From NCBI RefSeq assembly GCF_000737705.1, contig NZ_JPRH01000011.1, positions 30,832-94,831 on the forward strand: a DNA stretch of 64,000 bases. The letters run 5' to 3'. The notes below the pieces were generated by a model. That model made no database searches. It saw nothing but the letters and a program-made list of their open reading frames with translations, and was not told the origin of the DNA. The translations under genes and the position numbers were made by a program. The stretch is from Chryseobacterium soli (GTDB lineage Bacteria > Bacteroidota > Bacteroidia > Flavobacteriales > Weeksellaceae). Shown here piece after piece: positions 18,037-25,862 of the stretch. Positions within the stretch are counted from its first letter, which is position 1, and every line of letters starts with the position of its first letter.

Positions 18037-18582
18037 ATGAAAAAGATAAAAACAGATTTTGCTCCCCGGTTTCGGGCAGACAAGAAGCACTCCGGGTTGC
18101 AGCTGATGGAAACGTTCTTTCAGCTCAATGAGCTGGATGTTTCCAAAGAAAGGCTCAGCAATTTGATGAATTATGCGGTAAAGAGGAATAGCTGGATCCA
18201 TGAAGATCCGGCGGTGATCTTTGAGTTTTACCATTCGATGAGGTCGTTGATCCGGGCAGGGTATCTCATCATGCTGAAGGAAAGAAAATGGATTGTCGAT
18301 ACCCGGCCGGAAAAGATTTCCCCGTGGGTTCTTGGCCTGCTTTCAGAGAAGGAATACCGGAATCCGCTGCTGGTGTTCAAAAAAGCATTCAGGGAATACA
18401 CCCTCAAAGAATTTGATTATTTTATGTCCGGAATCGTCTATTTCTCAATGGGCGTCTATGAAAATCTACCGGAAAGGAATATCGTTATGCCCTACATCCA
18501 TACGGTTAAAATGCTGGATGCCGCACATCTTATTCTTCAAAGAAGGAGAGAAAAGGAGCTGGCTGACGCCAATTTAAGATAA
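18037..18582 (+). CDS. Unknown cytoplasmic protein
   Basis: The protein has 181 residues with no signal peptide. I do not recognise a family. It is mainly helical, with segments such as LQLMETFFQLNELDVSKERL and MRSLIRAGYLIMLKERKWIV, and conserved-looking aromatic clusters (FDYFMSGIVYFSMGVYENLP). The base composition is closer to the core genome than that of the four minus-strand genes beside it. It starts 38 bases after the palindrome at 17975-17998, so it may be controlled by the divergent XRE regulator. Confidence 0.65.
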   Translation: MKKIKTDFAPRFRADKKHSGLQLMETFFQLNELDVSKERLSNLMNYAVKRNSWIHEDPAVIFEFYHSMRSLIRAGYLIMLKERKWIVDTRPEKISPWVLGLLSEKEYRNPLLVFKKAFREYTLKEFDYFMSGIVYFSMGVYENLPERNIVMPYIHTVKMLDAAHLILQRRREKELADANLR

Positions 18583-18626
18583 GAAGGTTGAGCGTAAATA
18601 AAAGGTTGGAAGTTGTGGATCAGCTT

Positions 18627-18684
18627 CTGCAGCGCAAAAGCTCTCTTTAAACTTGCTTCAAAATCAAAAGATTTCGGAGAGCAG
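18627..18684 (+). repeat. Fold-back intergenic repeat, copy E (58 nt, internally deleted)
   Basis: It begins CTGCAGCGCAAAAGCTCT and ends GATTTCGGAGAGCAG like the other copies, but lacks about 30 bases of the centre, joining the left arm directly to TTTAAACTTGCTTC. It lies in the gap 18583-18750 between convergent genes. Confidence 0.75.
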
Positions 18685-18750
18685 GTGATGAGAACATCAC
18701 TTATAATTTTACATCGGTACATGTACCGTAAACTTTGTAGATGAATAAGA

Positions 18751-18773
18751 AATGCCCCTAAAAAAGGGGCATT
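18751..18773 (-). terminator. Intrinsic terminator of the surface protein gene
   Basis: Stem AATGCCCCT / AGGGGCATT with a five-base A/T loop, immediately after the stop codon of the minus-strand gene at 18777. On the minus strand it is followed by TCTTATT. Confidence 0.75.
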
Positions 18774-18776
18774 ACA

Positions 18777-19994
18777 TTATTGTGCTTTTACCTGCTCTAT
18801 CTTTATGAAGACTTTAGTAAGGTTGGGCTGGGCACTGCCTGAAGTGGGAGCTCCTGCCATAATGGTTGCAGTATAAGCGGTTTTTAAAGAAGGATTACTG
18901 TCTATCCAGGTATATCTTCTATGCTCAGGCCCGCCACTGGCTCCATCTATAATCCCAACATTCCCCCAGTAAGAATTTCCCACTGCCCCAGTACCTTGAG
19001 GATACCAGGTAGCTGATGAATCTGCCATACCGCCCCATACTCCTGAAGTAATAGCAGTTGTTGTTACAGCTGCACCAATATAACCACCATATTCTGTATT
19101 ATAATTCCAATACAGATTAACAGTAGCCCCTGTATTATTATACAATTGTACATTAGGAATTGCAGCGGTTGTACCACTTGTGGTATCAAATATTACCCTG
19201 ATCGAATAATTACCATCTGGGGTAGCAAGAGGGAAAGTATAGGCTTGTTTCCCGTTAGAATCGGTTGTTAGGGTGGAATATCCCATCACAGCGACAGATG
19301 TAATGTCTGCACGGCTGGTATTTCCTACTGTAGCGGTACAGTTTTGTCCTGCTGTTAAGAAAGGAACTGTAGTGCTGCTCAGAGGAAGATTCATAGTATT
19401 CGAAGTGGTAGGAGTTCCGGTTATTGAGAACACCAATTCGCCATCACCAAACGCTAGAGTTCCGGGTCTTAGCTGGAAGGTTAATCCGTTTACGGTAAAA
19501 GGAGCTCCTGAATTATACGCACCTCCGTTTCCCTGGCTGTAGGTAACTCTCAGGTTGCCGCTGTAAGGAGTACCGGCAGTATAAGTAGAAGGATTTAAAT
19601 AAGCTGTAGTACATTGCAATGCGGAAATCGCCGGAGCGATGGTATTGGTTGCCTGTGTAATTCTTTGCCATACAGTTCCATCAAAATAATAATAGCCGAT
19701 AGCAGTAACATTGATACGTTGTCCTGCAGCATCTCCACCGGTAACATCCGTAATATAAATTAATGCTCCTCTCTGATCGCTGCCATAGGTAGCAGTATTT
19801 ACTGTAAGCTCAGCTCTTGTAAGCCTCGGAGCCTGTAATCCGAATATTTGTGTGTTATCCGTAATGACTCCTGAATTATCTCTTTTAGCAGATACATCCA
19901 TCGTTGTTTTTGGTAAAGCTGTATTAATTCCTACTTGTGCAAATGAGAATCCAGAGATAAGAATAGCACTGAATCGTGTAAATTTTGTTTTCAT
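18777..19994 (-). CDS. Secreted surface protein with repeat-like beta domains, unknown function
   Basis: The protein has 405 residues with a signal peptide ending in SGFSFAQ. The next residues (VGINTALPKTTMDVSA) are the start found on many Chryseobacterium/Flavobacterium secreted proteins of unknown role. The segment GYYYFDGTVWQRI is a recurring motif of the same kind. The middle is a compositionally simple, Thr/Gly/Asn-rich beta region with the block PGTLAFGDGELVFSITGTP. The C-terminal ~160 residues seem a separate domain (GGPEHRRYTWIDSNPSLKTA, then IFIKIEQVKAQ-like end). A TATATTTG -7 element is at 20025-20018 on the minus strand. Function unknown. Confidence 0.75.
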   Translation of the reverse strand: MKTKFTRFSAILISGFSFAQVGINTALPKTTMDVSAKRDNSGVITDNTQIFGLQAPRLTRAELTVNTATYGSDQRGALIYITDVTGGDAAGQRINVTAIGYYYFDGTVWQRITQATNTIAPAISALQCTTAYLNPSTYTAGTPYSGNLRVTYSQGNGGAYNSGAPFTVNGLTFQLRPGTLAFGDGELVFSITGTPTTSNTMNLPLSSTTVPFLTAGQNCTATVGNTSRADITSVAVMGYSTLTTDSNGKQAYTFPLATPDGNYSIRVIFDTTSGTTAAIPNVQLYNNTGATVNLYWNYNTEYGGYIGAAVTTTAITSGVWGGMADSSATWYPQGTGAVGNSYWGNVGIIDGASGGPEHRRYTWIDSNPSLKTAYTATIMAGAPTSGSAQPNLTKVFIKIEQVKAQ

Positions 19995-20525
19995 GGTAAT
20001 GTTGATTTTTGGTAAGTCAAATATAAAATTTTTTTATGAAAAAATAAAAAAAACATCTTTATGTTTGAGGAAAAATAATTAATTATTAACATTCAATTAA
20101 AATGTGAAAATTTTGAATTGATTTGTAATGTTTTTTAATTTCAGTATTTTTCTCTGGAATAAGATAATTTTTGCTTAATACATAGATATTTTTACTCATT
20201 ATTTTATTTCCAATCGGTTCTAATATCCTGAAGAGATAAGTCTGTTTAAACGTAACCAGAAAAGTCACAAAAGTTTTTATTTTTATACACTTTGAAACAC
20301 TTTAGAAAGTGTAAGGAAATACCGCATCATTAAGTTCATATAAGATTAAAATCTTTGATTTTCAACAAAACTTTAGTACACTTCTTATACACAAAGTATA
20401 TAACTTAAATAGCTTAAGTGTTTAAAAAGCTTTTCGGCCTTTTGTAGTTTAATAAAAAAGTTTAAACAGCTTTTTTCACAAAATTCAGAGTATAATTCTT
20501 TTAAGGTTGAAAGAAACGATTTACT
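19995..20525. other. Non-coding AT-rich gap between divergent genes
   Basis: No credible gene was found in this 531-base stretch. It holds the minus-strand -7 element TATATTTG at 20025-20018 for the secreted protein and leads into the plus promoter at 20526. A 60-codon open frame at 20086-20268 has no coding features. Confidence 0.6.
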
Positions 20526-20533
20526 TATATTTG
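20526..20533 (+). promoter_or_regulatory. -7 promoter element TATATTTG of the deacetylase/symporter operon
   Basis: TATATTTG matches the Bacteroidota consensus TAnnTTTG. A TTG 16 bases upstream (20507-20509) is a weak -33 candidate. The element ends 18 bases before the ATG at 20552. Since the promoter lies inside the longer possible frame starting at 20507, the ATG at 20552 is the real start. Confidence 0.65.
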
Positions 20534-20551
20534 CTCGCAAAGCAAATTCAA

Positions 20552-23056
20552 ATGTTCAAAAAAGTAAGCACTGTATTTATTCTTGGCTTTTATACGGTTT
20601 TTTGTTCGGCCCAGCAGGTTCGGCCCTCTAAATCATCTGAAATTTACCGTGAAATCAAAACCCTTAAACAGCTTCCTAAAGTTTTATACCTTGCGGCTCA
20701 TCCCGATGATGAAAATACAGGATTACTCTCCTGGTTAATCAACGACCAAAATGTAGAAACGGGTTATTTGTCTTTAACCAGAGGTGATGGTGGTCAGAAT
20801 TTATTGGGTACAGAGCAAGGGGCTGCATTGGGTCTAATCAGAACGCATGAGCTTTTAGAGGCAAGAAAGTTAGACGGTGCCCAACAGTTTTTTACCCGGG
20901 CAATTGATTTCGGGTTTTCTAAAAATACAACTGATACCTTTAAACAATGGGATGAGGATAGCATTATAGCAGATGTAGTTTGGGTCATCCGTAAATTCCG
21001 TCCGGATGTGATTATTTGTCGTTTTCCTCCTACTGCTGCGGCTGGTCACGGGCAACATGCGGCTTCGGCTGTGGTTGCGGAAAAAGCTTTTAAGCTGGCA
21101 GGCGATAAAACGGCTTTCCAGGATCAACTCAAATATGTTAATGTATGGCAGCCAAAACGTGTATTGTGGAATACCTTCCGCTTTGGTGGAGTCAATACGA
21201 CAGCTGAAAATCAACTGAAAGTTACCGTTGGGCAATATGATGCGCAACTGGGAATGGGCTATGGTGAATTAGCTGGATTAAGCAGAAGTTTACATAAAAG
21301 CCAGGGTGCGGGAACACAGTCTGTAGCCGGCATCAGAACTGAATATTTTGCCCATGTTGTTGGTGAACCTGCAAAAGCAACACTTTTTGACGGAGTAACT
21401 AAGACCTGGACTGCAAAAGGAAACGCTGATATTGACGAATCATTAGATAAAATTATTTCCACTTTCAATTTCAATAATCCTGATCTCAGCTTACCTGCTT
21501 TGCTTGTTTTGCGGAAAAAGATCATGGCTCTAAAAGATGCAGACCTGAAAAATGATAAAATTAAATCTCTTGACAATATCATTGTAAGCTGTGCAGGGTT
21601 TATGGGCGAGGTAGTTACTAATCAGGCTGAAGCTGTTGCAGGGGATAACTACAATTTTAAGTTAAATCTGATTTCAAGAGCTGAAAATCCTGTCGTTTTA
21701 GAAAATGTACAATGGTTAAGCAAGTCAGAAAGCTTCAACAGAAAACTATCAAAAGATTCTTTAATTACAATTCAGCACGAAATTCAGATTCCTGCAGATG
21801 CCGCACTCACAGAACCTTACTGGCTGGCAAAACCAGCCTCGAACGCGGGAACTTTCTCTGTTCCAAGTGATACTTTAATCGGTTTGCCTGAGGCAGAATC
21901 ACCACTGAATGTTTTGCTTGGTTTAAAAATCGGTTCGGAAAATTTTCAGGTTAAACTTCCTTTATCTTTCAAGAAATTAGATCCGGTGCGTGGCGATGTG
22001 GTCGAAGCCCTGCGTATCGTTCCTGCATTGGAACTGAAATTTACACAACCCCTTTATGTGGTCAAAGAAAATGAAGATTTACATTTGAGTTTAAATGTTA
22101 AGGTTAATTCTAACAAACAGTACAGTAACGGTATTCTAAATCTGATGTATAACGGAGAACGATTAGGCGGTGCTAATGTAAGCTCGCTCAATGGAAAAGA
22201 TACGACCATCAATTACGTTATTCCAAAAACTAAGCTTGCCGCAATACATTCATCCCGCTTGCAATTGGATGCCAATTTTGTTGCAGATGGAGTCACTTAT
22301 AATAAAAAACAAGTATTAATTCAGTATCCGCATTTACCCTCTTTACAATATTTTTCGTCTGCCACGGTAACCGTAATGAAAGGTGATATTCAGGCGAAAG
22401 TTAAAAAAGTGGGGTACATAGAAGGAGCAGGCGATTTCATTCCTGAGTTCCTACGCATTGCAGGTATTCAGGTAGATGTCTTGAAAGACGAAGATTTTTA
22501 TGGCAGTTTAGATGAATCTGGCGGAAACGGCAGTCAAAATAAGCTATTGCAATATGATGCCATCGTATTAGGTGTTCGCGCCAATAACACAGAGAAAAAA
22601 CTGGGCCGCTGGATGCCTTTTTTATGGTCTTATGTAAAAGCCGGAGGTAATTTGGTGATGCAGTATAACACCAATCAGGATACAACCGTTGACCAATTGG
22701 GAATATACAATTTCAGCATTGCCAATAAGCGGGTTACCGAAGAAAATGCTGCAGTTACGTTTTTAAATCCAAATCATAAATTACTGAATTTTCCGAACAA
22801 AATTACTGCGGATGATTTTAAAGGCTGGGTACAGGAGCGTGGTGCCTATTTCCCTGCTCAATGGGATGCAGCGTATGAACCGCTTTTTGAAATGCACGAT
22901 ACCGGTGAAGAAGTTCTTCAGGGATCAACTTTATATGCTAAATACGGGAAGGGTAATTTTATTTATACCCCGTTGGCATTTTTCAGACAGCTGCCTGCGG
23001 GAAATGTGGGGGCAGCACGTTTATTTTTTAACTTTTTATCTGCACAGAAAAACTGA
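20552..23056 (+). CDS. PIG-L family deacetylase, secreted
   Basis: The protein has 834 residues. The signal peptide is MFKKVSTVFILGFYTVFCSAQ. The N-terminal ~260 residues form the LmbE/PIG-L zinc hydrolase domain: AAHPDDEN (the HPDD(E) metal site) and GHGQHAASAV, where His residues complete the zinc ligands. Typical substrates of the fold are N-acetylglucosamine conjugates. The remaining ~550 residues have beta-sandwich-like and ThuA/GATase-like character (FLRIAGIQVDVLKDEDFYG, YDAIVLGVRANN, WSYVKAGGNLVMQYNTNQ). The stop overlaps the start of the 34-residue membrane protein gene, and a symporter follows, suggesting uptake of the deacetylation product. The exact substrate is unknown. Confidence 0.88.
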   Translation: MFKKVSTVFILGFYTVFCSAQQVRPSKSSEIYREIKTLKQLPKVLYLAAHPDDENTGLLSWLINDQNVETGYLSLTRGDGGQNLLGTEQGAALGLIRTHELLEARKLDGAQQFFTRAIDFGFSKNTTDTFKQWDEDSIIADVVWVIRKFRPDVIICRFPPTAAAGHGQHAASAVVAEKAFKLAGDKTAFQDQLKYVNVWQPKRVLWNTFRFGGVNTTAENQLKVTVGQYDAQLGMGYGELAGLSRSLHKSQGAGTQSVAGIRTEYFAHVVGEPAKATLFDGVTKTWTAKGNADIDESLDKIISTFNFNNPDLSLPALLVLRKKIMALKDADLKNDKIKSLDNIIVSCAGFMGEVVTNQAEAVAGDNYNFKLNLISRAENPVVLENVQWLSKSESFNRKLSKDSLITIQHEIQIPADAALTEPYWLAKPASNAGTFSVPSDTLIGLPEAESPLNVLLGLKIGSENFQVKLPLSFKKLDPVRGDVVEALRIVPALELKFTQPLYVVKENEDLHLSLNVKVNSNKQYSNGILNLMYNGERLGGANVSSLNGKDTTINYVIPKTKLAAIHSSRLQLDANFVADGVTYNKKQVLIQYPHLPSLQYFSSATVTVMKGDIQAKVKKVGYIEGAGDFIPEFLRIAGIQVDVLKDEDFYGSLDESGGNGSQNKLLQYDAIVLGVRANNTEKKLGRWMPFLWSYVKAGGNLVMQYNTNQDTTVDQLGIYNFSIANKRVTEENAAVTFLNPNHKLLNFPNKITADDFKGWVQERGAYFPAQWDAAYEPLFEMHDTGEEVLQGSTLYAKYGKGNFIYTPLAFFRQLPAGNVGAARLFFNFLSAQKN

Positions 23057-23160
23057 TGAACAAGCAACTTAAAAATTGGAATACCTGGTACATATTACTC
23101 GCAGCTGCATTAGTATTGCAGATCGCATTTTATTATTTGTTTACTAAATTCTGGGCATGA
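23056..23160 (+). CDS. 34-residue single-helix membrane protein, possible small symporter subunit
   Basis: This short gene overlaps both neighbours by ATGA junctions: its ATG (23056-23058) overlaps the deacetylase stop TGA (23054-23056) by one base, and its stop TGA (23158-23160) overlaps the symporter ATG (23157-23159). The peptide starts MNKQLKNWNTWY, then has one hydrophobic helix (ILLAAALVLQIAFYYLF), then TKFWA. The positive N-terminus suggests it faces the cytoplasm. Tight coupling on both sides argues for real translation. Small membrane proteins are encoded next to other SSS transporters (for example YhdT with PanF and YjcH with ActP), so an accessory subunit is a reasonable guess; no homology was checked. 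Confidence 0.75.
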   Translation: MNKQLKNWNTWYILLAAALVLQIAFYYLFTKFWA

Positions 23161-24848
23161 GTAGTATAGATTGGACCGTTCTTATTTTTACATTGGTTGC
23201 AGTGGTAGTTTACGGCGTATTTATCGGACGTGGCCAAAAAAGCAACGAATCATACCTGAAAGCAGATAATAAAATGCCCTGGTACATTGTACTTATAGGT
23301 ATTATGGCTACCCAAGCAAGTGCCATTACATTTCTTTCAGCACCGGGGCAGGCTTATACAGACGGTATGCGTTTCGTTCAGTATTACTTTGGGCTGCCTT
23401 TGGCGATGATTGTCATCTGTATTACTTTCATCCCGATTTTTCAGCGCTTAAATGTTTACACGGCGTATGAATATTTAGAAAACCGTTTTGATAAAAAAAC
23501 AAGGGTACTCACTTCGCTGCTTTTTCTTTTTTCCAGAGGCTTATCAACAGGAATCAGCATTTATGCTCCGAGTATCATCTTATCAAGCGTTTTAAACTGG
23601 AATATTTATTTAACGAATGTTTTAACAGGTGGCATTCTGTTGATTTATACCTATGTTGGCGGTGCAAAAGCGATCGCTCACACCCAAAAATTACAGTTTC
23701 TCATTATTCTGGGAACAATGGCTTTTGCAGGTTATTTGCTTATTCAAAATATGCCGAATGGAATTGGTTTTAACGATGCACTTTATCTGGCGGGGAAATC
23801 CGGAAAGCTCAATGTCATCACCACAGAATTCGATTGGAAGGATAAATACAATATTTGGAGCGGCCTGATTGGTGGTTTTTTTCTGGCACTTTCTTACTTC
23901 GGTACTGACCAAAGTCAGGTCGGGAGGTATATTACAGCGAAAGACAATACCAATGCAAAAATGGGTTTGCTGTTGAACGGATTGGTTAAAATTCCGATGC
24001 AATTTGCTATTCTCCTGATCGGTGCTTTGCTTTTCGCATTCTTTTCCCTAAAACCGGCTCCGATTTATTTTAACGAACGCTCTTATCAACATTTAAAGGA
24101 AACAAAACCTGAACAGGCTGCGGTTTTTGAAAAAGAGCATAAGGATTTGCAAACAAAATTTAATGCAGAATCGAAAGAAATTCTAAGGTTGAAAGAAACT
24201 CATTCTCTTCAGCTTAACAAAACAATTCAGGATTTTAAAAACACACAAACTCAGGTAAAAGCACTTCACGGCAGGGTAGAGGAAGCGATCAATCATTCAA
24301 ACTATAATGCTGAGAAAACGGATACCAATTACATTTTCCTGTATTTCGTAAAAAATACCCTGCCGGTAGGAATGATCGGTTTACTGTTTGCTGTCATTTT
24401 TCTGGCCAGCTGGGGTTCCATTTCCGCAGCGTTAAATTCCCTTGCCGCTTGCTCATTAAAAGATGTTCATTTGATATTTAAAAAAGAAATTCCTGATGAA
24501 GCCACCGAATTGAAGTACAGTCGTCTGCACACTTTAGTCTGGGGAATCTTCTCAATCGGCGTAGCCATGTTTGCCACTCAAATGGGCTCCCTTATTGAAG
24601 CGGTTAACGTATTAGGTTCTCTTTTCTACGGCCCGATATTGGGGATTTTTCTGGTCGCATTTTACTATAAAAAAATCAATGGCGCGAATGTATTTATTTC
24701 CGCCATTTTATCAGAAATTGCGGTTATTGCCGTTTATAAGTTCGATATCGTTTCTTTCCTTTGGCTTAATGTAATCGGCGCAGCGGCAGTCATTATATTT
24801 TCGGCAATCGGATTGCTGTTTTATAAGCAGAAAGCAGTAAATTCGTAA
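23157..24848 (+). CDS. Sodium:solute symporter (SSS family)
   Basis: The protein has 563 residues with about 13 membrane helices. The first helix (WTVLIFTLVAVVVYGVFIGR) is followed by the SSS hallmark NESYLKADNKMPWYIVLIG and the region SAITFLSAPGQAYTDG. Additional marks are GGAKAIAHTQKLQF and GGFFLALSYFGTDQSQVGRY. Between helices, residues ~300-395 form a long charged coiled-coil-like insertion (EKEHKDLQTKFNAESKEILR, HGRVEEAINHSN), seen in some Bacteroidota members. It probably imports a sugar or amino-sugar product with Na+. Translationally coupled to the 34-residue protein; DUF2911 gene 34 bases downstream. Confidence 0.93.
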   Translation: MSSIDWTVLIFTLVAVVVYGVFIGRGQKSNESYLKADNKMPWYIVLIGIMATQASAITFLSAPGQAYTDGMRFVQYYFGLPLAMIVICITFIPIFQRLNVYTAYEYLENRFDKKTRVLTSLLFLFSRGLSTGISIYAPSIILSSVLNWNIYLTNVLTGGILLIYTYVGGAKAIAHTQKLQFLIILGTMAFAGYLLIQNMPNGIGFNDALYLAGKSGKLNVITTEFDWKDKYNIWSGLIGGFFLALSYFGTDQSQVGRYITAKDNTNAKMGLLLNGLVKIPMQFAILLIGALLFAFFSLKPAPIYFNERSYQHLKETKPEQAAVFEKEHKDLQTKFNAESKEILRLKETHSLQLNKTIQDFKNTQTQVKALHGRVEEAINHSNYNAEKTDTNYIFLYFVKNTLPVGMIGLLFAVIFLASWGSISAALNSLAACSLKDVHLIFKKEIPDEATELKYSRLHTLVWGIFSIGVAMFATQMGSLIEAVNVLGSLFYGPILGIFLVAFYYKKINGANVFISAILSEIAVIAVYKFDIVSFLWLNVIGAAAVIIFSAIGLLFYKQKAVNS

Positions 24849-24882
24849 CAAATAATAACAAAAACAAACAAATAAAAATAGT

Positions 24883-25401
24883 ATGAAAACCATCATTAAA
24901 TCTGCTGCCGTACTTGTTGCGACAATGACAATCTCCTTAAATGCCTTTGCACAGGACACTAAAAAACCTGCCAGCCCTCCGGCTACTGTTACGGGAAAAA
25001 TTAAAGATGCAACTGTTACAATTGCCTATAGCAGTCCTTCTGTTAAAGGGCGTACCATCTGGGGCGGTCTGGAAGCTTATGATAAAGTTTGGCGTGCGGG
25101 AGCCAATGAAGCAACTACTTTTGAAACAGATAAAGACATTACCGTTCAGGGCAAAAAACTTCCTGCAGGTAAATACAGCTTTTTCTTAATTCCTAAACAA
25201 AGCGGAACCTGGACTGCAATTTTTAACAAAGAGCCAAAACAGTGGGGTGCTTATAAATACGAACAAGCAAAAGATGCTTTACGTGTTGATGTTAAAACAA
25301 AAGCTTTACCGGCAACACAGGAAACGTTAGTGTATAAAATAAACAATAATGGATTTACAATGGATTGGGATAAGATCTCAGTTCCTGTAGAGATCAAATA
25401 A
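24883..25401 (+). CDS. DUF2911-family secreted protein
   Basis: The protein has 172 residues with a signal peptide (TMTISLNAFAQ). The family marks are VTIAYSSPSVKGRTIWGGL, DKVWRAGANEATTFETDKDI and LPAGKYSFFLIPKQSGTW, which agree with DUF2911 proteins of Bacteroidota. The function is unknown; the fold is probably beta-rich and periplasmic. It is the last gene of the deacetylase-symporter operon and ends before a good terminator. Confidence 0.88.
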   Translation: MKTIIKSAAVLVATMTISLNAFAQDTKKPASPPATVTGKIKDATVTIAYSSPSVKGRTIWGGLEAYDKVWRAGANEATTFETDKDITVQGKKLPAGKYSFFLIPKQSGTWTAIFNKEPKQWGAYKYEQAKDALRVDVKTKALPATQETLVYKINNNGFTMDWDKISVPVEIK

Positions 25402-25418
25402 ATGTAAATATGAAAATT

Positions 25419-25446
25419 AAAATCCCGTTCATTCGGGATTTTTTTG
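25419..25446 (+). terminator. Intrinsic terminator after the DUF2911 gene
   Basis: AAATCCCG (25420-25427) pairs with CGGGATTT across a six-base loop, followed by a run of Ts to 25445. It lies 18 bases after the stop codon. Confidence 0.85.
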
Positions 25447-25496
25447 ATATTGTATGAAAGATTGTTATTGATAAAGAGGTTTTTATGGCCATAAAA

Positions 25497-25527
25497 AAAG
25501 AGACAACTATCAAATAGTTGTCTCTTT
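25497..25527. terminator. Second hairpin, 14-bp perfect stem with CAA loop
   Basis: AAAGAGACAACTAT (25497-25510) pairs with 25514-25527. A-tract on the left gives it a U-tract on the minus strand, so it may stop antisense transcripts. The remaining gap to 25862 is AT-rich with no gene seen. Confidence 0.6.
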
Positions 25528-25862
25528 AAATGATGAGGAAGAGCGTATTTTCAAACACTTTTATAGATGATTTAGTTCGATTGAGTCAGATTAAACAAGA
25601 ATTACAAAGTTTATTTTTATCGAATAGTTTTATTGAAAGATAGGTTTTTTTATCATCACATTTTGTTTAATATGGTATATGTAGTAGAGATATTCCATAC
25701 ATTTTTATATAATATTTACGTATATGGATTAATAAATTTGTTATAATACTTTCTGAATAAGTAGGGATTATTCTATTTGTAATTCAAACTTTTATAAAAA
25801 GTTATTTGTGTAAATATTATAATGATATTTATTAATTTTTAAATAATTTAGCGACTAATATT

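Noticed and set aside
12241..18684. Integron-like cassette array, with the fold-back repeats as attC sites
   Set aside because: The repeats lack the GTTRRRY / RYYYAAC boxes at their ends, genes lie on both strands, and no integrase is visible.
20086..20268. 60-codon minus-strand frame in the AT-rich gap
   Set aside because: No start context, no domain and low-complexity AT-rich composition.
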